This document shows, in pieces, positions 44,845-57,466 of a DNA stretch of 64,000 bases; the stretch's first letter is position 1; each line of letters starts with the position of its first letter. The notes below the pieces were generated by a model. It saw nothing but the letters and a program-made list of their open reading frames with translations. It was not told the origin of the DNA and made no database searches. The stretch lies in the NCBI RefSeq assembly GCF_014652535.1, contig NZ_BMYZ01000002.1:558001-622000 (forward strand), given 5' to 3'. The DNA comes from Cellvibrio zantedeschiae (lineage in GTDB: Bacteria; Pseudomonadota; Gammaproteobacteria; Pseudomonadales; Cellvibrionaceae). A program made the translations under genes and the position numbers.

Positions 44845-45068
44845 CCATGCGTTTAGTTGAGCTGCCAGCTTGTTAATCTGGCGTTCAGCTAGCGAACTGA
44901 TAATTGTCACCCATTGCGTTCGCGCAGGGAATTAAAGGTGTTCATCAGCTGCCTGCTCCCTCATAATAGCCATCAGTTTTTCCTGTCCTCCAGTCTCGGC
45001 TGGCTTTGAGTTTTCTGATGGTTCATCAGGTTTGAAATCAATTCTTCAAGTGAGTTGGCTTCAAATGA

Positions 45069-47672
45069 ATGACCTCAATAGAATCGAAAAAGGTTTGTCC
45101 CTTCATGTCTAACATGTTCGCCAGTGTGCAAAATAAAGTATCTTCTTTTTATCAATCCACCATCATTAAGCGTCCCTTCGCCGTGTTAGCGGGGCTGTTC
45201 GCTTTAACTGTCCTGGCAATTATTGGCTTGCCCAATTTTAAATTGGATGCCTCTGCCGATTCGCTTACGCTTGAGCATGACACCACGATTGATTACTTCC
45301 GCGAAATTAACCAGCGCTACCAGCGCGGCGATTTTTTGGTGGTGACCTATTCACCCAAAGCAGACATGTTTTCTGATGAATCAATTAATACGCTTAAAAG
45401 CCTGCGCGATGATTTAGCGAAAGTTGAAGGTGTGCAAAGCGTCAATTCCATGATTGATGTTCCGCTCATTTACAGCCCTATGCGTTCACTGGCTGAACAA
45501 AAAGAATCAACGCGTACGCTGTTAACACCCGACATTGATCGTGCACAAGCTAAACAAGAATTTTTAAGCAGTCCGATTTATCGCAATATGCTGTTGAGCC
45601 CTGATGGCAAAACCACTGCGCTCCTAATCAATCTTGATGTAAACAACCACGCCATTGAGTTGGTGCGCAAACGCGATGCCCTGCGTGCAAAACGCGATGC
45701 AGAATCATTGACTCCCGCTGAACAGGAAGAACTGAAACAAGTAGCCGCAGAATATTTGGTGTTACGTACCGAAGCAGCTGCAACTGACAGCGCGCGTGTT
45801 GAAGTGGTGCGCCAGATTGCCCAAAAATATCGCGATCACGCGGAAATATTTTTGGGCGGTGTGACCATGATTACCTCGGATATGCTCACCTACATTAAAA
45901 GTGATTTGGTTGTCTTTGGTGCGGTGTTGGTTGCGTTCATTATTCTTGTGCTCGCCGTTATTTTTCGTCAATGGCGTTTTATTATTTTGCCACTGGGTAC
46001 TTGTTTAATTTCAGTTGCCTTGATGTTGGGATGGTTGAGCTGGATTGACTGGCGTTTAACTGTGATCTCTTCCAACTTTGTGGCGCTGCTTTTGATTATG
46101 GCGTTTGCGTTTACCATTTATGTGGTGGTGCGCTATCGCGAAATTCACGCGCAGCATCCAGATTGGGAGCAAGCAGATTTAGTCATGGCAACTGCGAGAG
46201 CAATGGTTGAGCCCTGTTTATTTTCCGCATTAACAACAATTGTTGCATTTATGTCGCTAGTGATGAGCGGCATTCGTCCGGTAATCGATTTTGGTTGGAT
46301 GATGACAATCGGTTTAACGGTTGCATTTATTTTGTCTTTTGTAGTTGTGCCTGCAGGTTTGATGTTGTTGCCAAAAGGTGAACCTAAAGATAGTGGCGAT
46401 AAATCTGCAAAATTAACCCTGCCATTTTCACGTATTGCAGAGTTTCACGGTGGTACGGTTATAGCAGTAACGGTTTTGCTTTCGCTGGTTTCTATTTGGG
46501 GATTAAGCAAGCTGGAAGTGGAAAACCGTTTTATTGATTACTTCCATTCTGACAGTGAAATTTATCGTGGCCTCTCGGTAATTGATAAACAGTTGGGCGG
46601 CACAGCAACGCTGGAAATTATTATCGATGCGCCAAAAGTGGCAGCATCTGAAGCTCCGGTAGCGGGTGAAGCAGAGGAAGATCCATTTGCAGAACCTGCA
46701 GCTAAACCACAAGCAGATGCGGCGGAATCTGATGATCCTTTTGCTGATGTAAGTAGTGCAGGCGAAACAAAGCCAAAAGTTAATAGTTACTGGTTTAGCG
46801 TTAGTGGGTTGGATCAAATCAAACAACTACATGATTATTTAGAAAGCTTGCCAGAAGTCGGCAAGGTGCAATCTTTGGCAATTAGCTATCAGGTTGCGCA
46901 GGATATTAACGGGGGCAAATTAAATGATTTTGAATTGGGCGTTATGCGTAGTGCCTTGTCCAAAGACATCCAGAATATTTTGATTGCACCTTACTTGTCC
47001 GATGAAAAGCAACAAGCGCGCATTACTCTACGTGTAAAAGAAACTACACCAAATTTGCGTCGCGCTGAACTGGTGGAGCGGATTCGTCATTACGCCATCG
47101 ATGAAGCCAAGTTGCAGCCTGAACAAGTTCACTTCACCGGCATGTTGACACTGTATAACAATATGTTGGCGAGCTTGTTTGAATCGCAAATCAAAACCAT
47201 CTTTGTGGTATTTATTTCTATTGTGTTGATGATGCTCTTGTTGTTCCGTTCATTGAGTATTGCCTTGATTGCAATATTCCCGAATATTTTGGCGGCGGGT
47301 ATTGTGTTGGGCGGAATGGGCTTGGCAAAAATCCCTATGGATATGATGACGACTACAATTGCAGCAATTGTAGTGGGTGTAGGTGTGGATCAGGCGATTC
47401 AATATATTTACCGCTTTAAAGAAGAGTTTGCACAATGCGGAAATTACATTGAGTCTATGCATCGCTCACATGCATCAATTGGTCGCGCCATGTTCTATTC
47501 GTCGGCGACTATTGTGATTGGTTTTTCGATTCTTGCGCTTTCACAATTTATCCCTTCAATATATTTTGGTGTCCTAACTTCATTCGCCATGTTCACTGCG
47601 ATTATCGGCACTTTAACTTTGTTGCCGAAATTAATTCTGATGTTTAAGCCTTTGGGTGCAGAAAAGGTGTAA
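45069..47672 (+). CDS. RND-superfamily exporter (MMPL/HAE3-like)
   Basis: The 867-residue protein has about 12 membrane helices arranged as two repeats: one helix, a large periplasmic domain, then five helices (sterol-sensing-like cores near 280-440 and 700-865). Such proteins move lipids, hopanoids or other hydrophobic molecules. The second periplasmic domain contains a low-complexity Ala/Glu/Pro/Asp insertion (about 523-570) with two DPFA motifs. The start is uncertain among 45069, 45105 and 45114. It has its own terminator, and no adaptor or outer-membrane factor lies beside it. Confidence 0.85.
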   Translation: MTSIESKKVCPFMSNMFASVQNKVSSFYQSTIIKRPFAVLAGLFALTVLAIIGLPNFKLDASADSLTLEHDTTIDYFREINQRYQRGDFLVVTYSPKADMFSDESINTLKSLRDDLAKVEGVQSVNSMIDVPLIYSPMRSLAEQKESTRTLLTPDIDRAQAKQEFLSSPIYRNMLLSPDGKTTALLINLDVNNHAIELVRKRDALRAKRDAESLTPAEQEELKQVAAEYLVLRTEAAATDSARVEVVRQIAQKYRDHAEIFLGGVTMITSDMLTYIKSDLVVFGAVLVAFIILVLAVIFRQWRFIILPLGTCLISVALMLGWLSWIDWRLTVISSNFVALLLIMAFAFTIYVVVRYREIHAQHPDWEQADLVMATARAMVEPCLFSALTTIVAFMSLVMSGIRPVIDFGWMMTIGLTVAFILSFVVVPAGLMLLPKGEPKDSGDKSAKLTLPFSRIAEFHGGTVIAVTVLLSLVSIWGLSKLEVENRFIDYFHSDSEIYRGLSVIDKQLGGTATLEIIIDAPKVAASEAPVAGEAEEDPFAEPAAKPQADAAESDDPFADVSSAGETKPKVNSYWFSVSGLDQIKQLHDYLESLPEVGKVQSLAISYQVAQDINGGKLNDFELGVMRSALSKDIQNILIAPYLSDEKQQARITLRVKETTPNLRRAELVERIRHYAIDEAKLQPEQVHFTGMLTLYNNMLASLFESQIKTIFVVFISIVLMMLLLFRSLSIALIAIFPNILAAGIVLGGMGLAKIPMDMMTTTIAAIVVGVGVDQAIQYIYRFKEEFAQCGNYIESMHRSHASIGRAMFYSSATIVIGFSILALSQFIPSIYFGVLTSFAMFTAIIGTLTLLPKLILMFKPLGAEKV

Positions 47673-47689
47673 CCCATAACATTTGAAAT

Positions 47690-47721
47690 AAAAAAAGGGG
47701 CTTATAAAGCCCCTTTTTTTT
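47690..47721. terminator. Bidirectional rho-independent terminator
   Basis: GGGGCTT-ATA-AAGCCCC with an A-run before and eight Ts after, between the convergent RND-exporter and esterase genes. Confidence 0.9.
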
Positions 47722-47729
47722 GATGAAAA

Positions 47730-48806
47730 TTACCACTTCATTATAGCTTTAACTTGCGGGATCAAATCTTTTGCCATTAATGCATGTTGTTCTTTGGTGG
47801 GGTGCCCGTCAGTTTTGTCGCCGGGATAGTGGTTTGCCTTCACTATGTGCACACGTTTGTCGTCTACACGTTTTTTGGCTTCGTTAAGATAACCAATTAA
47901 TGCTGCTTTTTTATCGCCATCTAAAATAGAACCTTCCATTAAAACAATTTGTGCGTGTTTATGATTGGTCAGTAAGCTTAGCAATAATTTAACGTAGGTG
48001 TTGACGTAGGTTTCGCGGTCGGGAATGCCAGAGCTGAAATCATTTGTGCCTATAGCACTGATAATTAAATCCGGGTCATATTGGGAGTGATCCCATTTAA
48101 TCGGATCTTTATCGGTGGCAAGTGCAAATTGATAAAAGTCCGGTAAATTGTTTTCATCGGTTTTACCATTCCAGCTGCGAATTAAACCACGTCCACCCAT
48201 GCACACCAGATTCACTTGAGCATTGAAAGCGTTGGCGGTGAGCATGCCGTAGGATAAGCGCGGATTCCACCAGCTTGTATCTTTCTTGCCTCCGTCAACA
48301 CGATCAATAGCTTCGCTACAAGTTACCGAGTCGCCCAGTACCATTATTTTAAGTTTTGGTAATGCTGGTGCTTCTGAAAATTTTCCATCGGTTGTGAATT
48401 TTTTAAAACTTACCACGCCGTGCCAGGTTTCCGAGCGATGGATAATTTGAACTCTGTGCTTTTGCGCAACTGCACTTTCTACCAGATCAATATGTTCTTC
48501 TTTTGCCGATAACTTAATGATCTTGGGTTGGCCGCCGTCAACAATGGCTTCGATATAATTCTGGCCGCCGCTACTCATTGCGTCGAGTGATAATTTTTTT
48601 CCTTCAAAGTTGATAAAAAAACTAACTCCAGGAAATGCAAATTGCGCGCTACCATCGGCATTTTTGACAATGCGTCCCATAGTTGCGATGCTGCGATCAG
48701 TTGCGGAAATAGAGTTCACTGTAAGCTCCTGCGCTTGAGTAACTACACAAGCCAAACTGAAATAAATTGCCAGACAGCTTGCGGAGAATGAAAAAAGTTT
48801 ACGCAT
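47730..48806 (-). CDS. Carbohydrate esterase family 2 acetyl esterase
   Basis: The 358-residue secreted esterase has a signal peptide (about 1-25), an N-terminal jelly-roll domain (about 30-140) and an SGNH domain with nucleophile GDSVT (Ser160), a GGRG oxyanion-type segment, GTND and a C-terminal DGHPT with the catalytic His. Jelly roll plus SGNH is the CE2 layout; CE2 enzymes remove acetyl groups from plant polysaccharides such as xylan or mannan. It lies 9 bases after the second SGNH gene, so the two likely form an operon. Confidence 0.88.
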   Translation of the reverse strand: MRKLFSFSASCLAIYFSLACVVTQAQELTVNSISATDRSIATMGRIVKNADGSAQFAFPGVSFFINFEGKKLSLDAMSSGGQNYIEAIVDGGQPKIIKLSAKEEHIDLVESAVAQKHRVQIIHRSETWHGVVSFKKFTTDGKFSEAPALPKLKIMVLGDSVTCSEAIDRVDGGKKDTSWWNPRLSYGMLTANAFNAQVNLVCMGGRGLIRSWNGKTDENNLPDFYQFALATDKDPIKWDHSQYDPDLIISAIGTNDFSSGIPDRETYVNTYVKLLLSLLTNHKHAQIVLMEGSILDGDKKAALIGYLNEAKKRVDDKRVHIVKANHYPGDKTDGHPTKEQHALMAKDLIPQVKAIMKW

Positions 48807-48815
48807 AAGTGCTCC

Positions 48816-49559
48816 TTATTTCATCAGCTGCTGAATGTCGGGTAGCATGGCATCTGCCCAAATTTGGTAGCCTTTTGCAGTGGGGTGCAGAAAATCTCCC
48901 ATAACTTCTTTCGAAATGTTTCCGTCTGCCTGCAACAGTAGTGGTCCGTAATCTTTAACAAAAATATGTTTGTTGTCATCGAGTTTGGCTACGAGCGCAT
49001 TAGCTTCTTTTACCATTGCACGTTTGGGGCTTGTTGCTTGCTCTTCGAAGGGAAATACGCCATTGACTAGAATTTTTGCGTTGGGGTAAATTTTACGAAG
49101 TAATTTGATGTTGGCGGTAATGCCGTCGGCTACTTGTTGTGGGGTTTCGTTCAAATGCCCGAAGTTATTTACCCCAATAAGCATAACGACTACTTTAGGT
49201 TTTAATTTTTCTGCCTGACCGTATTTTAATCGCCAGAGCAAGTTGCCAGTGTGGTCACCACCTATTCCAAAATTAGCGGGGTGATATTGTGAAAAATTCT
49301 TTTGCCAAATATCCCAATTCCAACCAGCGGTAATAGAGTCGCCCACAAATAACAGATCTACACCGCCTTGTTTTGCAACGGCAATATCTTCGGCGTACAT
49401 TTTGTTCCAGGTATCTACGGACATCCAGGAAAACTCCTGGGTGCGTGGCGTAGGGTTGGTGCCAGATGGAGTGCGGTCTTCGCCGGCGAAGCTACATGCA
49501 CTTGCAATAATCAATGCAGCACTTGCTGCAATAGCGGATAGGAGTTGTTGCCGTCTCAT
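48816..49559 (-). CDS. SGNH/GDSL-family secreted esterase
   Basis: The 247-residue protein has a signal peptide that may be read as Sec (cut near SFA) or as a lipoprotein signal (IASAC). SGNH blocks: GDSITAGW (Ser75), GIGGDHTG, GVNN, and DFLHPTAKGY with the catalytic Asp and His. It resembles the platelet-activating-factor acetylhydrolase-like group often found with glycan esterases. It is the first gene of a pair with the CE2 esterase, so deacetylation of plant polysaccharide is likely. Confidence 0.86.
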   Translation of the reverse strand: MRRQQLLSAIAASAALIIASACSFAGEDRTPSGTNPTPRTQEFSWMSVDTWNKMYAEDIAVAKQGGVDLLFVGDSITAGWNWDIWQKNFSQYHPANFGIGGDHTGNLLWRLKYGQAEKLKPKVVVMLIGVNNFGHLNETPQQVADGITANIKLLRKIYPNAKILVNGVFPFEEQATSPKRAMVKEANALVAKLDDNKHIFVKDYGPLLLQADGNISKEVMGDFLHPTAKGYQIWADAMLPDIQQLMK

Positions 49560-49703
49560 ATTTATTCCTCAAAAATTTTTGTAATGAATATCAGGCTAAT
49601 CAAATTAGCTGAGGATTTTAGCGGGCTGTTGTTTTTGGTGTTTTCTCCGTCCGTGGAATTTTTATAATCTTGTTTCGATATTTATTTCGTGAGGCGAAAA
49701 TTT

Positions 49704-50753
49704 TTATATTTTTAAGCTTAGCTTTTCATTGGCGGGATGCAAGCTTTGCACGCCTGCGAGGTTGAGCACTAAATCGAGCAGCTCATCCCAAGGTTCTGCA
49801 TCGCGCATACCTTTAACCGCTTTATCAATACCATTAGCTTTGCGGAGTAATTGCTGTAGATGTGCTGGTTTCAAACGTTGTAGTGCGCTGCGAAAGAGGG
49901 GTTGTTTTTTATCCCAAACGCCAGATTGTTTTGCGGCCCAGTCAAAGTTTTTGCCTTGGCTGGTCATCTGCGAGATTTGCACCAGGCTGCGGATATCGCG
50001 CGTGAGTGCCCAAAGCACCGCAATAGCCTCGGTGCCTTCAGATTTTAATCCGTGCAAGGTTTTTACTGCGCCGCGTGCGTCACCGTGTAAGGCTTTATCA
50101 GACAGTCCGAAAACATCGTAACGTGCACTATCTGCCACAACACTCGCCATAAGTTCCATGTTAATGACATTGCCGGGTGCGAGTAATTTCAGTTTTTCAA
50201 TTTCTTGTACCGCGGCGAGCAGGTTGCCTTCAATGCGTGAGGCGAGTAAATCAATAGCATTGCTATCGGCCTGCAGGCCGGCTTGCTTTAAACGCACGCC
50301 GATCCAGTGGGATAAGTTTTCTGCAGTGACCGGCCAGTGTTGAATATGTACACCCTGATTTTCCAGTGCGCTAAACCATTTGGATTTTTGTGTGGCACTG
50401 TCAACTTTTTCGGTGATGACCAAAAGCAAATTATCGGAAGAGGGCGATTGCGCATATTCCTGTAAAACCTTGCCGCCCTTATCGCCGGGCTTGCCGTTGG
50501 GAACGCGCACTTCAATAATCTTTTTGTCGGCAAATAACGACATGCTATTCGCTGAGGCTAAAACCTGGCTCCAATCAAAATGATTATCGGCATGATACAA
50601 ATCGCGCTCAACAAAACCGGCTTTGCGCGCTGCGGCGCGAATGGCATCGCAGGTCTCTTGAATAAGCAGCGGTTCTTCGCCCGTAACAATATAAATGGGC
50701 GCTAAACTTTTAGTGAGCGCGCTGCCCAGTTGTTCAGGGCGCAGTTTTGCCAT
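49704..50753 (-). CDS. holA: DNA polymerase III subunit delta
   Basis: The 349-residue clamp-loader subunit opens the beta sliding clamp. It begins MAKLRPEQLGSAL and contains IYIVTGEEPLLIQETCDAIR, the Walker-A-like region of HolA, then AAA+ and collar domains (GDARGAVKTLHGLKSEGTEA, ALWALTRDIRSL). ATG 50753 overlaps the lptE end by 20 bases; the longer frame to 50831 is rejected because its added residues come from out-of-frame lptE. leuS-lptE-holA order is conserved in gammaproteobacteria. Confidence 0.94.
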   Translation of the reverse strand: MAKLRPEQLGSALTKSLAPIYIVTGEEPLLIQETCDAIRAAARKAGFVERDLYHADNHFDWSQVLASANSMSLFADKKIIEVRVPNGKPGDKGGKVLQEYAQSPSSDNLLLVITEKVDSATQKSKWFSALENQGVHIQHWPVTAENLSHWIGVRLKQAGLQADSNAIDLLASRIEGNLLAAVQEIEKLKLLAPGNVINMELMASVVADSARYDVFGLSDKALHGDARGAVKTLHGLKSEGTEAIAVLWALTRDIRSLVQISQMTSQGKNFDWAAKQSGVWDKKQPLFRSALQRLKPAHLQQLLRKANGIDKAVKGMRDAEPWDELLDLVLNLAGVQSLHPANEKLSLKI

Positions 50754-51309
50754 TGCTGGTCTCGCTGGACGAGGATTCGGTAGGTTTGGGTGATTTATTA
50801 GGTTTGCTTTTTTCGCTCGGTGGATTGGCAACGACTGAGCTTAAGCGGCGCAAAATTTGTTGTGCCAAATCGCGGCGCATTTCCTGCTCTAGCAATAACT
50901 CTTCTTGCGTAGCACTGTTGATGGCTGCGGTGTTGTAGTTAAAGTTACGCACGCTAATTGCGGAGCCTTTAATCGTTTGGTTAGTGTTTTTTAAATGAAT
51001 TTCGTAGTTCGCCTTGAGCGTGATTTCGTAAGCGCTACTCAGTTCATCGCCGCCCACACCGGCAGTGTGGCGATCTTTGGTTTCTTCTAAAATGTTAAGC
51101 GAATAATTCGCGTCTGCGGATTTTTCAGCCAGTTTGACGCGATTGGTTTTTAACAGTTGACGCACATCGGTGATGAGTGCGCCTTTGCTATCGGTGGCAG
51201 AAACATACAAGTTGGATAATTGTTTGGGTAACTCAACGGAGCCGCGAATGTGCCAGCCACAAGCAGTGAGACCCAATGTAATTAATGCCAGAGCGATAAT
51301 TTTTTTCAT
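50734..51309 (-). CDS. lptE: LPS-assembly lipoprotein LptE
   Basis: This is a 191-residue outer-membrane lipoprotein with lipobox LTAC (Cys17) followed by GWHIRGS. LptE plugs the LptD barrel and takes part in LPS insertion. Family features include YEIHLKN, the RNFNYNT segment and ...EMRRDLAQQILRRL. The C-terminal 30 residues form a Ser/Pro/Lys-rich tail (KSKPNKSPKPTESSSS), longer than in E. coli. It lies between leuS and holA. Confidence 0.92.
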   Translation of the reverse strand: MKKIIALALITLGLTACGWHIRGSVELPKQLSNLYVSATDSKGALITDVRQLLKTNRVKLAEKSADANYSLNILEETKDRHTAGVGGDELSSAYEITLKANYEIHLKNTNQTIKGSAISVRNFNYNTAAINSATQEELLLEQEMRRDLAQQILRRLSSVVANPPSEKSKPNKSPKPTESSSSETSNGKTAP

Positions 51310-51361
51310 AAAAACCTTTTTGTTATTTCTCGCAGCAGCTGAGCTACCGCGAAAAATAAAG

Positions 51362-53836
<2,475 letters not shown>

Positions 53837-53953
53837 TTAACGCTCTTGCATTTGGATTGGGCGGCCTATAATTAATAGGCTGAAATAGAAATAAGGTGGC
53901 GATTATAGAGGCTGTACTGCTTGCTGGGTATAAATATCTTTAGAGAGGCTGCT

Positions 53954-54313
53954 ATGAAAAATACATCTGATTCCTATCTATCTACTTCCCAAAGCTATCA
54001 ACACAAACCGCAGGAATACCTGTTTGAATTGGAAGATGACAGGAGCGGTTCAGCGCTCACCAAGGGGCTATATCATCAAGTTGAAGATTGGGTTGCACTT
54101 GAGTTGACCGCCGAGCAAATGCTTGGTGACAGGCTGGATAGTGTGACCGCGTATGCCGCTAATGATGCACGCCAGATGTGGGATGCCGTTAAGAAAAACC
54201 TCTTGCCCTATGAACTGGCGGCAGGGCAGCTCCTATTGCAGGCGGCTGATCCCACACAAGTTGAATGGTTACAACATCATTGGTGGGATGGTGAGGACTC
54301 TGCCCAGCACTAA
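53954..54313 (+). CDS. Hypothetical protein, 119 residues
   Basis: This soluble, acidic, helical protein is not recognised (ALTKGLYHQVEDWVALEL, AANDARQMWDAVKKNLLPYELAAGQLLLQAADPTQVEWLQHHWW). GAGAGG precedes ATG 53954. It is divergent from leuS, the place where E. coli has ybeL, but it lacks the Cys pairs of that family. Codon use is like its neighbours, so it is probably a real gene. Confidence 0.65.
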   Translation: MKNTSDSYLSTSQSYQHKPQEYLFELEDDRSGSALTKGLYHQVEDWVALELTAEQMLGDRLDSVTAYAANDARQMWDAVKKNLLPYELAAGQLLLQAADPTQVEWLQHHWWDGEDSAQH

Positions 54314-54435
54314 TGTTTTGGAGTGCGTACATTTATCTTATAGTATTTTTCATTATAAGTATTATGCTGTAGCCGCCCCGGTCACTCCGGGGTGTCGTTT
54401 ATATAATGTATAACAATATTGGTTACGAGAGCCCT

Positions 54436-55359
54436 ATGTTTAACCCTTCCCATTATCGGCTTATTGGCGTGATTGCCACTAGCTTTGCCTTTATCTTTTG
54501 TGCCTCTGGAGTTTCTGCTGCTGTGAATAATGTCGATCCTATTTATCTGTGGACGGAAAAACCTTTAGTTAGCCCAGATCGCGAAACGTTTAAAGACCAG
54601 CGTCTCTATTATGTTGATAACCCCAGCATTAAAGCCTTTTGGCCGGATGCTGCAGTTGCCAACGGCTCCGCAGTAGTAATTTTTGCAGGCGGTGGTTACG
54701 TACGTTTGGCGATTGATAAAGAGGGTTATGAGCTGGCCCATTGGATGAGCTTGCGCGGCGTGACGGCTTTTGTGGTTAAGTACCGTATGCAGGAATACGG
54801 TTTTCCTGCGCCTTTGCTGGATGGGCAGCGCGCAGTGCGGCTGGTACGAAAAAACGCAAAAGAATGGGGTTTGGACCCTAACAAAATCGGGGTGGTCGGT
54901 TTTTCAGCGGGCGGGCATTTAGCGGCAAGCCTGGTCACTCGTGCCGATTTTTCTGTCGATAAGGACGATCCTTTGTCATCCATCAGCGCCCGTCCCGATT
55001 TCGCGGTCTTGGGCTATCCTGTTATTACTTTGGAGGGTGAGAGTGCCCATGCCGGTTCCCGCAAAGCGCTCTTGGGCGATAACCCCAAACCCGAGTTGGT
55101 TCATGAGAATTCACTGCAGTATCAGGTAAAGGCTGATTCACCACCTGTTTTTATGTTTCATGGCGTCGCGGATCAAGCGGTGCCCGTTGCTAACAGCCTT
55201 ATGTTTTTCAACGAAGTGATTAAGTACAACAAACAATCCGAGTTGCACCTGTACCAAAGCAGCATTCACGGCGTGGGTATGGTTCAGGGGCAGGGCAGTA
55301 TTTCCACCTGGACCCAGGCTTTGGAACACTGGATGAAACAAAACGGTTGGATTAAATAA
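54436..55359 (+). CDS. Secreted alpha/beta-hydrolase esterase (BD-FAE/acetyl xylan esterase-like)
   Basis: The 307-residue protein has a signal peptide (about 1-29, cut near SAA). The alpha/beta-hydrolase fold shows the oxyanion segment IFAGGGYV, nucleophile elbow GFSAGG (Ser157), Asp in HGVADQAVP and His in SIHGVGM. These features match BD-FAE-like and xylan acetyl esterases. The start at 54436 gives a proper signal peptide. It is followed after 43 bases by the GGDEF/EAL gene. Confidence 0.87.
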   Translation: MFNPSHYRLIGVIATSFAFIFCASGVSAAVNNVDPIYLWTEKPLVSPDRETFKDQRLYYVDNPSIKAFWPDAAVANGSAVVIFAGGGYVRLAIDKEGYELAHWMSLRGVTAFVVKYRMQEYGFPAPLLDGQRAVRLVRKNAKEWGLDPNKIGVVGFSAGGHLAASLVTRADFSVDKDDPLSSISARPDFAVLGYPVITLEGESAHAGSRKALLGDNPKPELVHENSLQYQVKADSPPVFMFHGVADQAVPVANSLMFFNEVIKYNKQSELHLYQSSIHGVGMVQGQGSISTWTQALEHWMKQNGWIK

Positions 55360-55402
55360 ATTGTTAAAGCACAAGCTCTAAAGCACACCAACGAGAAACC
55401 CT

Positions 55403-57466
55403 ATGACGAACGATATTCGCGCAAGCGCACAGCAATTGGCTGAGCAAGACGAATCGCTGGTTCACCAGAAACTGGTTGCCATGTTTCGTCAGCTGCCGAA
55501 TGTTCTGATTTTTACCTTTGCCGCCACCTCTGCACTCGCTTTTTATTTCTATGATCACAGTCGCGAACTAGGTTTATGGACTTGGTGGGGCGCCATGCAA
55601 CTGGTAAGTTTGCTCCGCTTGGGCAGCTTGGTGTGGTGGCGAAAGGCTAATACGCGCACAGATGTAAATTGGCAGCACGTACTTCATGTGTTCAGTGCAT
55701 TCGCCCTCTTGGTGGGTGTCCTGTGGGCGAGTTTTACCGTGGCTTATTTTTCATCTGCCAGCGCTTCCCAACGCATGGTCATCTCGCTAGTTATGTCTAC
55801 GGTAGCGGCAGGTAGTGTAAGCGTATTGGCTCTAGTACCCTGGGTTAATCGTGTTTTTATCGTTTTGCTTGTTGGGCCCTTAGTGTTGCTCTTTGCGCAG
55901 GCGGGCAAGTCGGATGACTTAGTTGTCGCAGGATTGGGTGTGGTCTTGTTTATCGGTCTCACCGGATTTTCCCGCGTAACGGGTGAGAATTTTCTAAGCT
56001 CGGTGATGGCTGTGCAGCGCCAGCATAAAAAGATGGCATCGGTCTTTGCGCAGCGCGATGAGCTAATAAAGGCCAAAGATGAATTAGAGGCGCGTGTGAT
56101 GCGCCAAATCGCCGCTTTGCAAGCGGAGATGGATTTGAAAGAACGTTACGCGCAAGAGCTGGATAAGATTGCCAATTGCGACCAGGTCACAGGATTACTT
56201 AATCGCGCCGGTTTTGATGAAGGATTAAAACGATTTCTATCCACTGCTCGGGATCACCAAGAGGTGGTGGGCATGATGGCCATTGAAGTGCTTCATTTCG
56301 ATGTGGTGGAGCTACAAGGGTCGCTAGTCAGTGATCAGGTTTTACTTGCCTTGGCGGATCGCCTAAAACACTTTATGCCACAGCGCTCGCTCATTGCCAG
56401 TTGGGGCGGGGCTGAATTTTTTGTCGCTAGCGCGCAAGAAGATATTGATGCCAGTGAAACTCCGTTTTGGAATCGCTACGCGGCTTTGGTGCAAGATGTG
56501 TTGCAGCAACCTATCGACACTGATGTTGGCCCAATCTGCATTGATGTGCTCATAGGCGTAACGCGTTATCCCGACTTAGCCATCAACAATGAGCTTATGC
56601 TCTACCAATCTGCCGCTGCGAAACATAACCTACGCAAACTGGGTGTCGGCGGTATCAAGGTATTCGACCCCCATTTAGATTCCTTCCTCAAGGAGCGTCA
56701 TCATTTGCGACAAGCGTTGCATAAGGCAATTGAGCACAGCTCTTTATCGCTGGTTTTCCAGCCGGTTGTGCCCAGCTTGCGGTCGCAACCTTACAAAATG
56801 GAAGCTCTTTTGCGCTGGCGTGATGATGAATTCGGCCAAGTCTCGCCCACGGTTTTTATTCCTATTGCGGAAGAAAGTGGATTGATCGTGCCGCTCGGGC
56901 GCTGGGTATTACATTCGGCTTGCGTGACTGCGCTGGATTGGCCGAACAAGTGTGTGATCTGCGTAAATGTCTCTATTCACCAGATATTGTCGGGCAGTCT
57001 TTTGGCGGACATCCAATCCGCGCTCGAGCATTCGGGATTAGCTCCCTCGCGGCTAGAAATAGAAATTACAGAAAGCGTTTTTGCGCAGGATATTGATTAC
57101 CTTAGCTCAGTCCTGCGTGCGGTGCGTGATTTGGGGGTGCGAGTAGCTATTGATGACTTTGGGACTGGCTATTCATCCCTGGCATACCTTCGCCGGCTTC
57201 CGGTTGATACGGTCAAAATAGACAGAAGCTTCATCAACGAGCTGGATCTGGAATCGCAAAAGTTTTTGTTTTCAATCGTTACAATGGCTCGCGGGCTTGG
57301 TTTTTACATAGTTGCCGAAGGCGTAGAGACGAGGCAGCAAAAAGATCTGCTGTTGGGGTTAGGGGTTGATTATATCCAGGGTTATTTCTTCTCCAAGCCG
57401 ATTGATTTAGCGGCAAGCAGTAAATGGTTGGCTGATCAATTGGATGAGCGGGTTGGCCAGCCCTAG
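55403..57466 (+). CDS. GGDEF/EAL protein with membrane sensor, probable c-di-GMP phosphodiesterase
   Basis: The 687-residue protein has five to six N-terminal helices (about 35-190), a coiled coil, a GGDEF domain (about 250-420) whose active-site motif is GGAEF (335-339) and so probably lacks cyclase activity, and an EAL domain (about 430-675) with the main catalytic residues present: EALLRW, NVS, ITES, DDFGTGYSS and KIDR. It should hydrolyse c-di-GMP, with the degenerate GGDEF possibly binding GTP as a regulator. Signals probably arrive through the membrane domain. Confidence 0.9.
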   Translation: MTNDIRASAQQLAEQDESLVHQKLVAMFRQLPNVLIFTFAATSALAFYFYDHSRELGLWTWWGAMQLVSLLRLGSLVWWRKANTRTDVNWQHVLHVFSAFALLVGVLWASFTVAYFSSASASQRMVISLVMSTVAAGSVSVLALVPWVNRVFIVLLVGPLVLLFAQAGKSDDLVVAGLGVVLFIGLTGFSRVTGENFLSSVMAVQRQHKKMASVFAQRDELIKAKDELEARVMRQIAALQAEMDLKERYAQELDKIANCDQVTGLLNRAGFDEGLKRFLSTARDHQEVVGMMAIEVLHFDVVELQGSLVSDQVLLALADRLKHFMPQRSLIASWGGAEFFVASAQEDIDASETPFWNRYAALVQDVLQQPIDTDVGPICIDVLIGVTRYPDLAINNELMLYQSAAAKHNLRKLGVGGIKVFDPHLDSFLKERHHLRQALHKAIEHSSLSLVFQPVVPSLRSQPYKMEALLRWRDDEFGQVSPTVFIPIAEESGLIVPLGRWVLHSACVTALDWPNKCVICVNVSIHQILSGSLLADIQSALEHSGLAPSRLEIEITESVFAQDIDYLSSVLRAVRDLGVRVAIDDFGTGYSSLAYLRRLPVDTVKIDRSFINELDLESQKFLFSIVTMARGLGFYIVAEGVETRQQKDLLLGLGVDYIQGYFFSKPIDLAASSKWLADQLDERVGQP

